64,000 bases of DNA from Pseudomonas sp. MWU13-2105. GTDB taxonomy: Bacteria > Pseudomonadota > Gammaproteobacteria > Pseudomonadales > Pseudomonadaceae. Both the position numbers and the translations under genes were made by a program. Positions 34,866 through 46,697 of the stretch are shown piece by piece (positions within the stretch are counted from its first letter, which is position 1; each line of letters begins with the position of its first letter). The notes beneath the pieces are model-generated. The model did not search any database, had not been told where the DNA came from, and saw only the letters and a list, made by a program, of their open reading frames with translations. Location: the NCBI RefSeq assembly GCF_023242315.1, contig NZ_JALLIY010000016.1:62001-126000 (forward strand), read 5' to 3'.

Positions 34866-35925
34866 CGGCGGTGATCTCCTTGGCGAACCCGCGGGCGTCG
34901 GTACCCTGGCTAATGACTTCCACGGTTTTCAAGTCGCTGACGTAGGTGGTGATTTCTGTCGTCAGCAGCGCCCCAACGGCATGATGACCATGGGTATGGT
35001 CGTGCAAGATCGCCTCGACCTCTTCGACGGAGGTATTCAGCGCATAAGCCTGGAACCCCTTGGCCACGGCCCGGGGATTTTTCACCGAGTAATCGTGAGC
35101 TTCAAGAATCGCCTGGGTCAGGGCCGCCGCCACGCGTTTTTCTTCACGCACCAGTTTTCCGGTAACGCCGACCACACAGCAACTGAGGTTGGCGTACTCT
35201 TCAACCAGGTTGGTGGACAGCTCCCGGGCTTTGCCGGTATTGATCAGGCGATACATGAACGGGTCACTGCCGCTGACCGCCTGGACTTCGCCACGCTCCA
35301 GCGCCGTGCCCAGCAAGTCGGCCGGGTACAGCCGCCACTGCACGTCGCGTACCGGATCGATGCCGTGTTTTTTCAGCAGGATCGAGAAGAAATTGCGGTC
35401 CGGGCTGGCCATGTCGGTAACGCCAATGGTTTGGCCTTTGAGGTCGTCGAGCTTATGCACGTTGCCGTTGACCGCACTGAGCAAACGCAGGCACCCCCCG
35501 TGAGTACCGGCGGTGAGCTTGACGTCAAAGCCCTGCTCCAGCGCCTTGAGCCAGCGCAGCGCCATGCCGACGCCAGCATCGGCCTTGCCCGTGGCGATGG
35601 CTTCGAGCAGCACTTCGGTGGAGTTGCCAAAGTTGACCAACTCGACATCGAGGTTGTGCTTCTTGAAAAAACCTTGTCCGTGCGCGATGACCACCGGCGC
35701 CAGGCATACCGCGTTCAGATTGACTGCCAGCTTCAGCGCGCGAGGTGTGTCCAGACGGATGAAATCCCCCGTGCCCGTGGGCTCGGCGCCGAGCTCGGCA
35801 GCGTGTCCCGCGTGCTCGTCGGCAGCCCGACTGAAGCGCGGCAACGCCATCAGCAGCGGACTCGCCAGGGCAACGCCGGCCAACCCCAGCAGATGACGGC
35901 GGGTCAATCGTTCAGAAACAGCCAT
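34852..35925 (-). CDS. ABC substrate-binding protein with Tat signal and His-rich segments
   Basis: A 357-residue NrtA/SsuA-like binding protein. The signal MAVSERLTRRHLLGLAG has a twin-arginine motif. The mature protein begins with a His-containing stretch (DEHAGHAAELG), and near residue 310 a cluster HDHTHGHHAVG follows. The binding core has VNFGNSTEVLLEAIATGKAD (in part) and GVTDMASPDRNFF. His clusters of this kind are more usual in metal-binding proteins, so metal-assisted ligand binding is conceivable. It is the first gene of the second ABC set in the operon, 77 bases after RidA. Confidence 0.85.
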   Translation of the reverse strand: MAVSERLTRRHLLGLAGVALASPLLMALPRFSRAADEHAGHAAELGAEPTGTGDFIRLDTPRALKLAVNLNAVCLAPVVIAHGQGFFKKHNLDVELVNFGNSTEVLLEAIATGKADAGVGMALRWLKALEQGFDVKLTAGTHGGCLRLLSAVNGNVHKLDDLKGQTIGVTDMASPDRNFFSILLKKHGIDPVRDVQWRLYPADLLGTALERGEVQAVSGSDPFMYRLINTGKARELSTNLVEEYANLSCCVVGVTGKLVREEKRVAAALTQAILEAHDYSVKNPRAVAKGFQAYALNTSVEEVEAILHDHTHGHHAVGALLTTEITTYVSDLKTVEVISQGTDARGFAKEITADVFS

Positions 35926-36002
35926 TCAAATATCCCTTTGGTTAATGGAGGAACTCGATCTTTCAGTTCGCCGAGGCCTGCACAGGTACATGGAGCGAAC
36001 GA

Positions 36003-36437
36003 TCACACCGTCCTGGCCGCTATCGCCTCGACTTCCACCAGGGCACCGGGCAGTGGCAAGGCCACCACTTGCAAGGCAGTACGCGCCGGTTTGTTCGGCT
36101 GCTCGGGTGTGCCGAAAAACTGCGTGTACCCGGCTTGCAGCCCGGCAAAGTCGAGCTTGCCGCCAGTCTCCTCGGCGCCTACCAGGAACACCCGCAACTG
36201 CACGATATCCCCCAGGTCCAGATCTTGTTGCCGCAGGATTTTGCGCAGCTTGCTGAACACCGAAACGGTCTGCACTTCGGTATTGCCATAGGCCGCCGGC
36301 GTACCCGCCGGGGCCTGCCGGTCAGCGAGGTCCGGCAAGGTGCCACTGACGAACACCAGGCTGGCGGAGGCCGGTACGGTCACGGTTTGCGAGATAGGGA
36401 AGTCGCCGACGCTGGTACGTTGAATGCTGTTGCTCAT
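36003..36437 (-). CDS. RidA-family protein (imine/enamine hydrolase)
   Basis: A 144-residue YjgF/YER057c/UK114-type protein. The key Arg is present in KPARTALQVVALPLPGALVE (in part), and the C-terminus VEVEAIAA is the conserved last strand. The N-terminal part has FVSGTLPD, matching the family's SGQxP region with changes. RidA-type proteins release ammonia from reactive imines. Directly downstream of a flavin amine oxidase gene (13-base gap), it most likely hydrolyses the imine that enzyme makes. Confidence 0.87.
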   Translation of the reverse strand: MSNSIQRTSVGDFPISQTVTVPASASLVFVSGTLPDLADRQAPAGTPAAYGNTEVQTVSVFSKLRKILRQQDLDLGDIVQLRVFLVGAEETGGKLDFAGLQAGYTQFFGTPEQPNKPARTALQVVALPLPGALVEVEAIAARTV

Positions 36438-36449
36438 CTGTTCTCTCCT

Positions 36450-38036
36450 TCAATGAATAAGGGGCGCTGCCTGTCGCTGCCGGATAAGCCGCTCGGCCAA
36501 CTGCCCGACCACATGACGCGCCGAATTGGCGGCCGACTCCTGCCAGATGCCAACGCCGCTTTGCACAAGGCCGTCGCCGGCGAAGTACACCCGGCCATGC
36601 GGCTCTTCCAGCAGGGCACTGGCATCGGCGGGAAAGTGTTCACGTTGCAGCCACGGACCTTCGCTGTACGGGATCTGTTCCCAGGACACCGCCAGGGGAT
36701 GGCGCAGTTGCCGGGAGTACCCCGGATGCAGCAACTCAACCGCCTCCCTGGAGGTCGCGTACTGCACGTCGAGGGGCTGCTCGCCAAAGGCATCGGCGCC
36801 AGGCCCCGTGACATACCCGGCCACCAACAGCCCCTCGCGGGTATTCAGGTCGTTGCTGGGGTACCAGAGCAAGCGCGCCGGGTGTTCGATCCAGGACAAC
36901 CCGCCGTAGGTGCGGTAATCGGTTTCCCAGAAGCGCGGGGATTGCCAGGCCACCTTGGTCGCCTGATCGTTGCGAGTACTGCGCAGCGCCGTCTTGACCG
37001 GGTCGCTGAAGTCGGTGTCCAGTTTGGCCAGCAGCGGCAGCGGCAAGGTCGACACCAGATAGTCGGCACGCACCACCTGTTCGCGACCACTGTGCTGATC
37101 GTGATAAGTCACCGCCACACCGTCCTCAAGCTGACGGATACGGCGCACCCGGGCGCCCAGTTGCACCTGTTCGGTCAGGCGCTGGTAGAAGGCATCGGTG
37201 ATGCGATCCATGCCGCCCACCGGCTGGAACATGGTCGCCGAGAACTCGGGAAACTCACTGTGCAGCAACGCGCCCCAGAGTTCCGGATGCAGCAGCCGCT
37301 CCAGGGCCACCGGAGTCGGGCTAGCAGGCAATGCCCCCGGGTGCCGGGGCGACTCCAGGTGACCGGAACGAATGCTGCCTTCGAAAGCCAGTTCCTGTGA
37401 CAGGTCACCATAAACCCGCAGGAACGCCAGCAAGCGGCTCCTCTCTTCGTTGCTCAGTACGTCATCCAGGGCATCACGCTGCACGGCGGTCGCCAACAAA
37501 CCCGACAGATGCCCACGGGTATCGTTGACCGCCTGGCCGACGGTGAACGCCGGCTGTTGCAGGTCCGGGCGCACCTGGGCGCCATGGCTGCTGTTGACCA
37601 ATACTTCCAGCGGGACACCCAGCTCACTGCAGTAATCGAGTAAAGTCCGATGTTGACTGGGGATCCGCGCCGGGCCTGCGTTGAAATACAGGCCCGAGTC
37701 AAAGACCACGGCCTGTGTGCGTCCATCCTTGTAGTCGACCCGATCGCCGTTGCGCAGGGTCCAGGTACGTCCCCCCACACGGTCACGGGCCTCCAGTACT
37801 TGCACCTGGAACCCGGCCCGGGTCAGTTCCAGGGCGGTCACCAGTCCGGCAATCCCGGCACCGAGTACCAACACACGAGTGCCCTGCCCCAGCTCCTTGT
37901 GCAGTTTCAAGGGCTGCGGCCGCCGGTGCGACGAAGGCCCCAGGCCCAATACGGCGAGCACATCCTTGAGCGCTTTCTCGCCCCCCACGGCAGCGATGCT
38001 GGAAAACGCCTCACGTCGAGTCAGTCCCATATTCAT
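36450..38036 (-). CDS. Flavin amine oxidase / L-amino-acid-oxidase-like protein
   Basis: A 528-residue FAD oxidase. The dinucleotide fold is VLVLGAGIAGLVTALELTRAG (in part) followed by VLEARDRVGGRTWT, and the C-terminal FAD contact is VYFAGDGLVQSGVGIWQESA (in part). A Tat-like start (GLTRREAFSSIAAVGG) sits before the FAD domain, so export is possible. It is related to monoamine oxidase, L-amino-acid oxidase and tryptophan monooxygenase. ATG 38036 follows AAGGGA; ATG 38030 is an alternative. The frame upstream, open to 38192, overlaps the neighbouring gene and is not used. The imine product fits RidA next door. Confidence 0.85.
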   Translation of the reverse strand: MNMGLTRREAFSSIAAVGGEKALKDVLAVLGLGPSSHRRPQPLKLHKELGQGTRVLVLGAGIAGLVTALELTRAGFQVQVLEARDRVGGRTWTLRNGDRVDYKDGRTQAVVFDSGLYFNAGPARIPSQHRTLLDYCSELGVPLEVLVNSSHGAQVRPDLQQPAFTVGQAVNDTRGHLSGLLATAVQRDALDDVLSNEERSRLLAFLRVYGDLSQELAFEGSIRSGHLESPRHPGALPASPTPVALERLLHPELWGALLHSEFPEFSATMFQPVGGMDRITDAFYQRLTEQVQLGARVRRIRQLEDGVAVTYHDQHSGREQVVRADYLVSTLPLPLLAKLDTDFSDPVKTALRSTRNDQATKVAWQSPRFWETDYRTYGGLSWIEHPARLLWYPSNDLNTREGLLVAGYVTGPGADAFGEQPLDVQYATSREAVELLHPGYSRQLRHPLAVSWEQIPYSEGPWLQREHFPADASALLEEPHGRVYFAGDGLVQSGVGIWQESAANSARHVVGQLAERLIRQRQAAPLIH

Positions 38037-38052
38037 TGTTCCCTTGAAGGCT

Positions 38053-39000
38053 TCAATCCGGCAAACCGGGTGGGTTGATCCGTGATGTGTCGATGCGCTC
38101 CACATCCAGGCCCCAACGTTTGAGCACCTGTTCGTATTGGCCGCCGGCGATCGCCCCTTCAAGCGCGGTATGGATCGGTTGGACCAATCCATTGTCCTTG
38201 CGGGTAGTCACGGCAATATCGGCCCGCAGTGGCCAGCCACCGTTGACGATGCCCACCAGCTTGATGCCGCCGGTAATGGCAGCCGAATAGGCAAACACCG
38301 AATTGGGGCCAAAAAGGGCGTCGCTGCGTCCCGACTGCACCGCCAACTGCGCGGCGGCCTGGTCATCGAAGTACTGCAACAGCGCGGGCGCAATGCCGGC
38401 CTTTACGTTGGCGTCGTTCCAGGCCAGCAGGACCTTTTCCTGATTGGTGCCGGAGCCGACGATGATCTTCAGCCCGGCGATGTCCCGAGCCTCCTTGATG
38501 GCGACAATCTTGCTGGTGGTCTTGACATAAAACCCCAGGACATCCTGGCGATAGGTCGCGAAGTCGAAGCGCTTCTTGCGCGCCTCGGTCACGGTCACGT
38601 TACTGATCACCGCGTCGTACTTACCCGAACTGACGCCCAGGGGCCAATCCTCCCAACTGGTCTGCACCACGTTCAATTGCAGGCCCAGGCTGTCGGCCAC
38701 CAACTGCGCGGTGTCGGCCTCACTACCGATGGTGGTTTTGTCATCATTGGCCAACAGCGCCAGGGGCGGCCCGGCCACCCCCGATACGGCCACGGTAAAC
38801 TTGCCGGGCTGGGCGAACTTGAAGCCCGCGGGAATCTGCGCGATAGCGGCTTCATTGCGCGGTGCGCGGATGCGCTGGCGGTCGGGGCTCAGATCAACCT
38901 TTTGCACAGCCGGCGCGCCGCTGCTTTCAGCCGCCAATACCGGCAGGCCGAAGCTGACGGCAAGCGCCAGCAAGGTTACACGGGCAATCTTTACTGACAT
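38053..39000 (-). CDS. Amino-acid-type ABC substrate-binding protein
   Basis: A 315-residue SBP_bac_3 (polar amino acid) binding protein with a signal peptide ending near VLA-AES. The core carries the family element SSGKYDAVISNVTVTEARKKRFDFA, quoted in part as YDAVISNVTVTEARKKRFDF, plus FYVKTTSKIV and GSGTNQEKVLLAW. An N-terminal extension of about 45 residues (PDRQRIRAPRNEAAIAQI) before the lobe is longer than in HisJ/GlnH. Ligand: probably an amino acid or amine, feeding the amine oxidase 16 bases downstream. Confidence 0.88.
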   Translation of the reverse strand: MSVKIARVTLLALAVSFGLPVLAAESSGAPAVQKVDLSPDRQRIRAPRNEAAIAQIPAGFKFAQPGKFTVAVSGVAGPPLALLANDDKTTIGSEADTAQLVADSLGLQLNVVQTSWEDWPLGVSSGKYDAVISNVTVTEARKKRFDFATYRQDVLGFYVKTTSKIVAIKEARDIAGLKIIVGSGTNQEKVLLAWNDANVKAGIAPALLQYFDDQAAAQLAVQSGRSDALFGPNSVFAYSAAITGGIKLVGIVNGGWPLRADIAVTTRKDNGLVQPIHTALEGAIAGGQYEQVLKRWGLDVERIDTSRINPPGLPD

Positions 39001-39031
39001 GGGCAGTCACTCCTTTAACCAGGGAAAAAAT

Positions 39032-39817
39032 TCACAGCACCTTGCCGAGGAAGGCGACAGTGCGTGGATGACGGGGTTGTCGAAAAATCTGTTCCGGCGG
39101 CCCTTGTTCGATCAATTGACCATCGCAGAGAAACACCACGTGATCCGCCACCTCCCGGGCAAATCCGATCTCGTGGGTGACGATGACCAAGGTGACGCCC
39201 AGGCGGGTGAGCCCCTTGATCACGTCCAGCACCTCGCCCACCAGCTCAGGGTCGAGGGCCGAGGTGGGTTCATCGAACAACAGCACCTTGGGGTCCAGGG
39301 CCAGGGCCCGGGCGATGGCGACCCGCTGTTGCTGGCCTCCGGAAAGCTGGCGTGGATAGGCATCGACCTTGTCCGCCAGGCCGACCCTGGCCAACAGTTC
39401 CCCGGCCTTGCCCCTGGCCTGGGCCTTGCTCCAGCGCTTGTGGGCCAACGGTGCTTCGGCGATGTTTTCCCAGGCCGTAAGGTGCGGGAACAGGTTGAAG
39501 TTCTGGAACACGAAACCGACCTCGATCCGACGCTTGAGAATTTCCCGTTCCTTGAGTTCATAGAGCAGGTCGCCCTTGCGTCGATAGCCGACATATTCAC
39601 CGTCGATGGTGATGTAGCCGCTGTCGATTTTTTCCAGGTGGTTGATGGTGCGCAGCAGCGTCGATTTACCCGAGCCGGAGGGCCCGAGGATCACCGTGAC
39701 CTTGCCCGGTTCGATGGCCAGGTCGATATCCTTGAGCACCTGCTGATTGCCGAAACGCTTGCCGACGCCCTGGATCTGGATGCGCCCGGCGCGCACCTGG
39801 GTGGCGGCCTCACTCAT
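39032..39817 (-). CDS. Amino-acid ABC transporter ATPase
   Basis: A 261-residue polar-amino-acid ATPase: Walker A GPSGSGKST, Q-loop VFQNFNLFPH, signature LSGGQQQRVAIARAL, Walker B VLLFDEPTSALDPE, H-loop VTHEIGFAREVADHVVFLCDG (in part). These are the forms found in HisP/GlnQ/GltL. ATG 39817 is chosen with AAGGAG upstream; it overlaps the permease stop by 8 bases. Confidence 0.92.
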   Translation of the reverse strand: MSEAATQVRAGRIQIQGVGKRFGNQQVLKDIDLAIEPGKVTVILGPSGSGKSTLLRTINHLEKIDSGYITIDGEYVGYRRKGDLLYELKEREILKRRIEVGFVFQNFNLFPHLTAWENIAEAPLAHKRWSKAQARGKAGELLARVGLADKVDAYPRQLSGGQQQRVAIARALALDPKVLLFDEPTSALDPELVGEVLDVIKGLTRLGVTLVIVTHEIGFAREVADHVVFLCDGQLIEQGPPEQIFRQPRHPRTVAFLGKVL

Positions 39818-40781
39818 GGGATTGCTCCTTGAGCCAGCGGCGCACCCGCTGCAATGGCGTGGGTGGCAAGACCCGCGCCGTGCCGCAGGCAAAGTACCGT
39901 TCGACGTAGTACTGGGCACTGGTCAGCACGGTGGTGATGATCAGGTACCAGACCGTGGCCACGATCAACAACGGGATCACCGCCTGGGTGCGGTTGTAGA
40001 TCACCTGCACGGTGTAGAACAGCTCCGGCAGGGCCAGCACGTAAACGATGGAGGTGCCCTTGACCAGGCCGATGATTTCGTTGAAACCCGAGGGCAGGAT
40101 CGAGCGCAGCGCCTGGGGCAGGATGATCCGGAAAATCCGCCGCGACGCCGGCAACCCCAAGGCCGCGGCCGCTTCATGCTGGCCCGCGTCAACACCGATC
40201 AGGCCACCACGGATGATCTCCGCCGCATAAGCTGCCTGCATCAGGCTCAGGCCCAACACCGCCACGGTGAATTGGCTGAGCACGTCGACCGTCGACCATT
40301 GGGCGAGCACCAGATCGGTGAACGGCACGCCGAGCACAATGTGGTCGTACAGATAGGCAAAGTTGTACAGGATGATCAGCACCAGCAGCGCCGGCATCGA
40401 GCGGAAAAACCAGATATACCCCCAGGCCAGCGCCGCCAACAGTGGCGAGCCGGACAGCCGTGCCAGCGCCAGCGCGGTGCCGAGGAGGATGCTGAACACA
40501 GTGCTCAACAGCGTCAGCAACAGCGTTTGCGTCAAGCCGCGCAGCACCGATGCAGAGAGGAACCACTGACCAAACACCCCCCACTCCCAGCGCGGATTGG
40601 TGGCCAGGGAATGCACGATGGCAAACAACACCAACGCGGCGAATAGCGACCCGCCCCAGCGCCAGGGATGGCGGGCCGGCACCACCTGCAAGGCCTTGAC
40701 CGCAGTCGGTGTACGGCTCTGGCGAACCGGGTAGGCATTCACTTCATCAATCAGGTCGAAGGGTTTGGCGACAACGGGCAT
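39810..40781 (-). CDS. Amino-acid ABC transporter permease
   Basis: A 323-residue HisMQ-type permease. The family loop is QHEAAAALGLPASRRIFRIILPQALR (in part), and the start of the inner helices reads LRGLTQTLLLTLLSTVFSILLG (in part). It has one permease gene, so the importer is presumably a homodimer. A soluble N-terminus of about 35 residues and a charged C-terminal tail are longer than usual. This is the first gene of the leftward operon that runs to 33079. Confidence 0.9.
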   Translation of the reverse strand: MPVVAKPFDLIDEVNAYPVRQSRTPTAVKALQVVPARHPWRWGGSLFAALVLFAIVHSLATNPRWEWGVFGQWFLSASVLRGLTQTLLLTLLSTVFSILLGTALALARLSGSPLLAALAWGYIWFFRSMPALLVLIILYNFAYLYDHIVLGVPFTDLVLAQWSTVDVLSQFTVAVLGLSLMQAAYAAEIIRGGLIGVDAGQHEAAAALGLPASRRIFRIILPQALRSILPSGFNEIIGLVKGTSIVYVLALPELFYTVQVIYNRTQAVIPLLIVATVWYLIITTVLTSAQYYVERYFACGTARVLPPTPLQRVRRWLKEQSHE

Positions 40782-41568
40782 GATCTATTCCTCGCACGCA
40801 ATAACACATCATGGTGTTTTCAGGGGGGACCGAACGGTGTCGGCGGCGCCTGCCTAGAAAGGCGCAGGTCAGTCGGATGTGGTAGCAACCACCGGAAAAC
40901 GCGCACGATGGAGCGTGTCCCGCACGGGGGTCAGGCTATGTGTATGAAGGACAGCCAGGAGGCGGCTGAGGTGTTGCAGAACGCCTGTCAGGGACAAGAC
41001 GGGAGGAGAAAAATGCACGGCAGAATTGAATGAGCAACATACGTCGAACTCCCTTCCAACGATTCTGTGCCGGGGATCAGTGGTTGATCACCCTGTCATG
41101 CCGTGCAGGTTTGGATGATAGGTCCGACCTGCGCTCCGCGGCATGCCCTGCAGAATCTTGATCACAGTGGGTACCATCCGAGGTCAGGGGTAGGCTGTAG
41201 AACCCAAACATAATGAAATCAATATCAAAAATATAATTCTATTTAGCTATAACCTAATATTATTATATTTTATATAAATTAATATTTAACTCAAAATAAT
41301 TAATATATTTAACAGCGAAAAACCAACCATGAAGACGCTGCTCATCGGCCGAAGAACGGCCATCTCTTGGACCTTGTGACGCTCCCCGGTCGAGTCGTGC
41401 CCGATATTCCAGGTTTGATCATTCTCGAAAAGCATTCAAGAACTCAACGAGTTCGCCGACACAGGAAGTCGTTACCTGCGCCTCGAAAAAGGCGAATCCA
41501 ATGAACGGCTTCCTATGGACGCCTTCTCATGGAATCGATGCCCCTCCTTACAAAGAGATGAACGCCAT
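40782..41568. promoter_or_regulatory. Intergenic region between the scavenging operon and the histidine kinase
   Basis: About 790 bases without a convincing gene. Bases 41205-41320 are strongly AT-rich and hold AGCTATAACCTAAT (41245-41258), identical to that upstream of the thiol dioxygenase gene. This is the likely promoter zone for the leftward operon starting at 40781. The kinase frame is open from 41419 but has no ATG before 41515 and no ribosome site; the kinase start is placed at 41569. A short GGCCG-AAGAA-CGGCC hairpin lies near 41350. Confidence 0.4.
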
Positions 41569-44535
<2,967 letters not shown>

Positions 44536-44542
44536 GCCGGCT

Positions 44543-45544
44543 ATGAAGCGAATGACAGACCCACGCCCGACCCTGCTGCTGGTCGATGATGAAGCGATCA
44601 ATCTTCAGGTTCTGCGCCACACGCTGCAGGATGACTACCGCCTACTGTTCGCCAAAGACGGGTACAAGGCCCTGGAGCTTGTACGCGCCGATCGTCCAGA
44701 GCTGATTTTACTCGACATCATGATGCCAGGCCTCTCAGGCTACGACGTCTGCGCAGCGCTCAAGCAAAATCCCTGCACGAGCGCCATCCCGGTGATCTTC
44801 GTCACCGCGCTGAGCGAGGTCGACAACGAGACACGCGGCCTGGAACTGGGCGCGGTCGATTACATAGGCAAGCCCTACCATCCCGGTATCGTCAAAGCCC
44901 GCGTGCGTACCCACTTGTCGCTGGTGCAGGCACAGGAGCTGCGCGATACACGCTTGCAGATCATCCAGCGCCTGGGCACGGCGGCCGAGTTCAAGGACAA
45001 CGAGACCGGCCTGCACGTCATACGCATGAGCCACTATGCGCAGACGCTGGCCCTGGCCGCGGGCTATAGCCGCTACGCAGCGGATGATTTATTGCATGCC
45101 GCGCCAATGCACGACGTCGGCAAGATCGGTATCCCCGACGCCATCCTGCAAAAGCCAGGCAAGCTCACGGACGATGAATGGCTGATCATGCGCCAGCACA
45201 CCGTGATCGGCGCCAAGATCATCGGTGATCACCCTTCAGGGCTGCTGCATACGGCGCAGATTATCGCGCTGAACCATCACGAAAAATGGGACGGCAGCGG
45301 CTACCCCAATGGACTCGCCGGTGAAGACATCCCCCATGTCGCCCGAGTGGTCGCCTTGGCCGATGTGTTCGATGCCCTCACGAGTGAGCGGCCCTATAAA
45401 CGCGCCTGGTCGATTGAGGACGCGGTAGGACTCATACGCCAGCAATGCAACCAGCACTTCGACCCTGAATTGGTAGGGATATTTCTGGACTGCCTACCTG
45501 AAATCCTCAAGATACGCGAACGCTGGGCCGATGCTGAATCCTGA
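44543..45544 (+). CDS. Response regulator with REC and HD-GYP domains (c-di-GMP phosphodiesterase)
   Basis: A 333-residue RpfG-like regulator. REC has the phospho-acceptor Asp58 (LLDIMMPGLSG) and Lys in GKPYHPG. The HD-GYP part carries MHDVGKIGIPD (His190/Asp191), LNHHEKWDGSGYPNGL (GYP at 253-255) and ADVFDALTSERPYK, so all metal and substrate motifs are intact and c-di-GMP hydrolysis is expected. It begins 7 bases after the kinase stop, so it is the natural output partner of that kinase. Confidence 0.92.
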   Translation: MKRMTDPRPTLLLVDDEAINLQVLRHTLQDDYRLLFAKDGYKALELVRADRPELILLDIMMPGLSGYDVCAALKQNPCTSAIPVIFVTALSEVDNETRGLELGAVDYIGKPYHPGIVKARVRTHLSLVQAQELRDTRLQIIQRLGTAAEFKDNETGLHVIRMSHYAQTLALAAGYSRYAADDLLHAAPMHDVGKIGIPDAILQKPGKLTDDEWLIMRQHTVIGAKIIGDHPSGLLHTAQIIALNHHEKWDGSGYPNGLAGEDIPHVARVVALADVFDALTSERPYKRAWSIEDAVGLIRQQCNQHFDPELVGIFLDCLPEILKIRERWADAES

Positions 45545-45771
45545 CCGTGGACAGGCACCCGCATGGGCTCCGGCGCTGTGGCGAGCTCGGTAATCAAAAT
45601 CGCCTGGCTACCGGAGCCGGGTCTGCCGCTTCGATTGGCGGCAGTTCCCAGCGGGAGATCAACGTGATCAGGCTTTTTTCCTTTTCAGTCGGGCTGCGGG
45701 TTCGACCCATTCGAAGGAAGGAGCCCCGCGCCTGCAAAACAAAAGGCCCTATCGGTACTTCCCGTGCGGTA

Positions 45772-46656
45772 TCAGCACAAGGTGTCCAGCAGCCCTTTCA
45801 GGTAGGTGCAACCTTGAGCATCGAGCGGTTGAAGTGGAAGGCGGGGAGCGCCGACGTCAAGGCCCTGCAATTTCAAACCGCCCTTGATAGTGGTCGGCAG
45901 GCCACGACGCGTGATGTATTCCAGCATTTCATACTGGCGATAAAACAATGTCCGAGCCTCTTCCATCTGGCCGTTCTGAACAGCATCCCACAGCGCCAGG
46001 TTCAGCTTGGGAATGAGGTTGGGAGCGGCGGTACACCACCCCGTCGCACCAGCGACCAAAGCCTCCAGGGTCAATGGGTTGCAGCCGTTGTAGAAGGCCA
46101 CCTTGCCATCTGTTGCCTTGAACAGACGGTGCATGCGTTGAATGTCGCCGGTGCTTTCCTTGACCATGGTGACATTTTTCACTTCGCTCAAAATGCGCAG
46201 GATCAGATCGACCGACAGGTCAGTACCGCTGGTGCCTGGGTTGTTGTAGAGCATGATCGGCAGGTTGATGGCAGCACCCACAGCCTTGTAATGATCGACG
46301 ATTTCCGTATCAGTCAGCTTCCAGTAGGAGACTGGAAGCACCATCACAGCAGTGGCGCCACAAGATTCAGCCAGTTGGGCACGCTGTACGGTACGCGCAG
46401 TGGTCAGGTCTGAAACACTGACCACTGTCGGAACTCGGCCAGCAATTTTCTCTTGGCTGAAGCGGACAACCGACTCCCATTCGCTATCAGAAAGATAGGC
46501 CCCCTCCCCGGTGCTCCCCAGGGGGGCGATGGCATGCACGCCGGAAGCGATCAGCTTATCGATAGATTGCCCCAAGGCAGCCAGATCCAGTGAACCGTCG
46601 ACCGCGAATGGCGTGATGGTATAGCCGATAACGCCGCGAATTACAGAAGTAGACAT
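45772..46656 (-). CDS. Dihydrodipicolinate-synthase/N-acetylneuraminate-lyase-family aldolase
   Basis: A 294-residue TIM-barrel lyase: TPFAVDGSLDLAAL, GSTGEGAYLSDSEW, YNNPGTSG with the catalytic Tyr, and VKESTGD with the Schiff-base Lys. A pyruvate-type substrate is usual for this family, so a 2-oxo-4-hydroxy acid aldolase or decarboxylase is likely. ATG 46656 is used; the frame upstream to 46893 overlaps the class II aldolase gene. It reads leftward behind that aldolase, away from the XRE regulator. Confidence 0.9.
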   Translation of the reverse strand: MSTSVIRGVIGYTITPFAVDGSLDLAALGQSIDKLIASGVHAIAPLGSTGEGAYLSDSEWESVVRFSQEKIAGRVPTVVSVSDLTTARTVQRAQLAESCGATAVMVLPVSYWKLTDTEIVDHYKAVGAAINLPIMLYNNPGTSGTDLSVDLILRILSEVKNVTMVKESTGDIQRMHRLFKATDGKVAFYNGCNPLTLEALVAGATGWCTAAPNLIPKLNLALWDAVQNGQMEEARTLFYRQYEMLEYITRRGLPTTIKGGLKLQGLDVGAPRLPLQPLDAQGCTYLKGLLDTLC

Positions 46657-46697
46657 ACAGGCACCTTTGCCGTTTCCATGAATGAGTGTCGGTACGA

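Noticed and set aside
34810..36291. Open frame of about 493 codons on the plus strand opposite the Tat-exported binding protein and RidA genes
   Set aside because: Antisense to three recognisable genes; low-complexity, Gln/Arg-rich translation with no family.
45657..45679. GATCA-ACG-TGATC followed by a T run as a terminator of the HD-GYP gene
   Set aside because: The stem is short and AT-rich and the T run starts after an AGGC spacer; too weak to list.
45698..45708. GGGTTCGACCC resembling a tRNA T-loop
   Set aside because: No acceptor stem, D-arm or anticodon arm can be drawn around it, and no CCA-end context fits.
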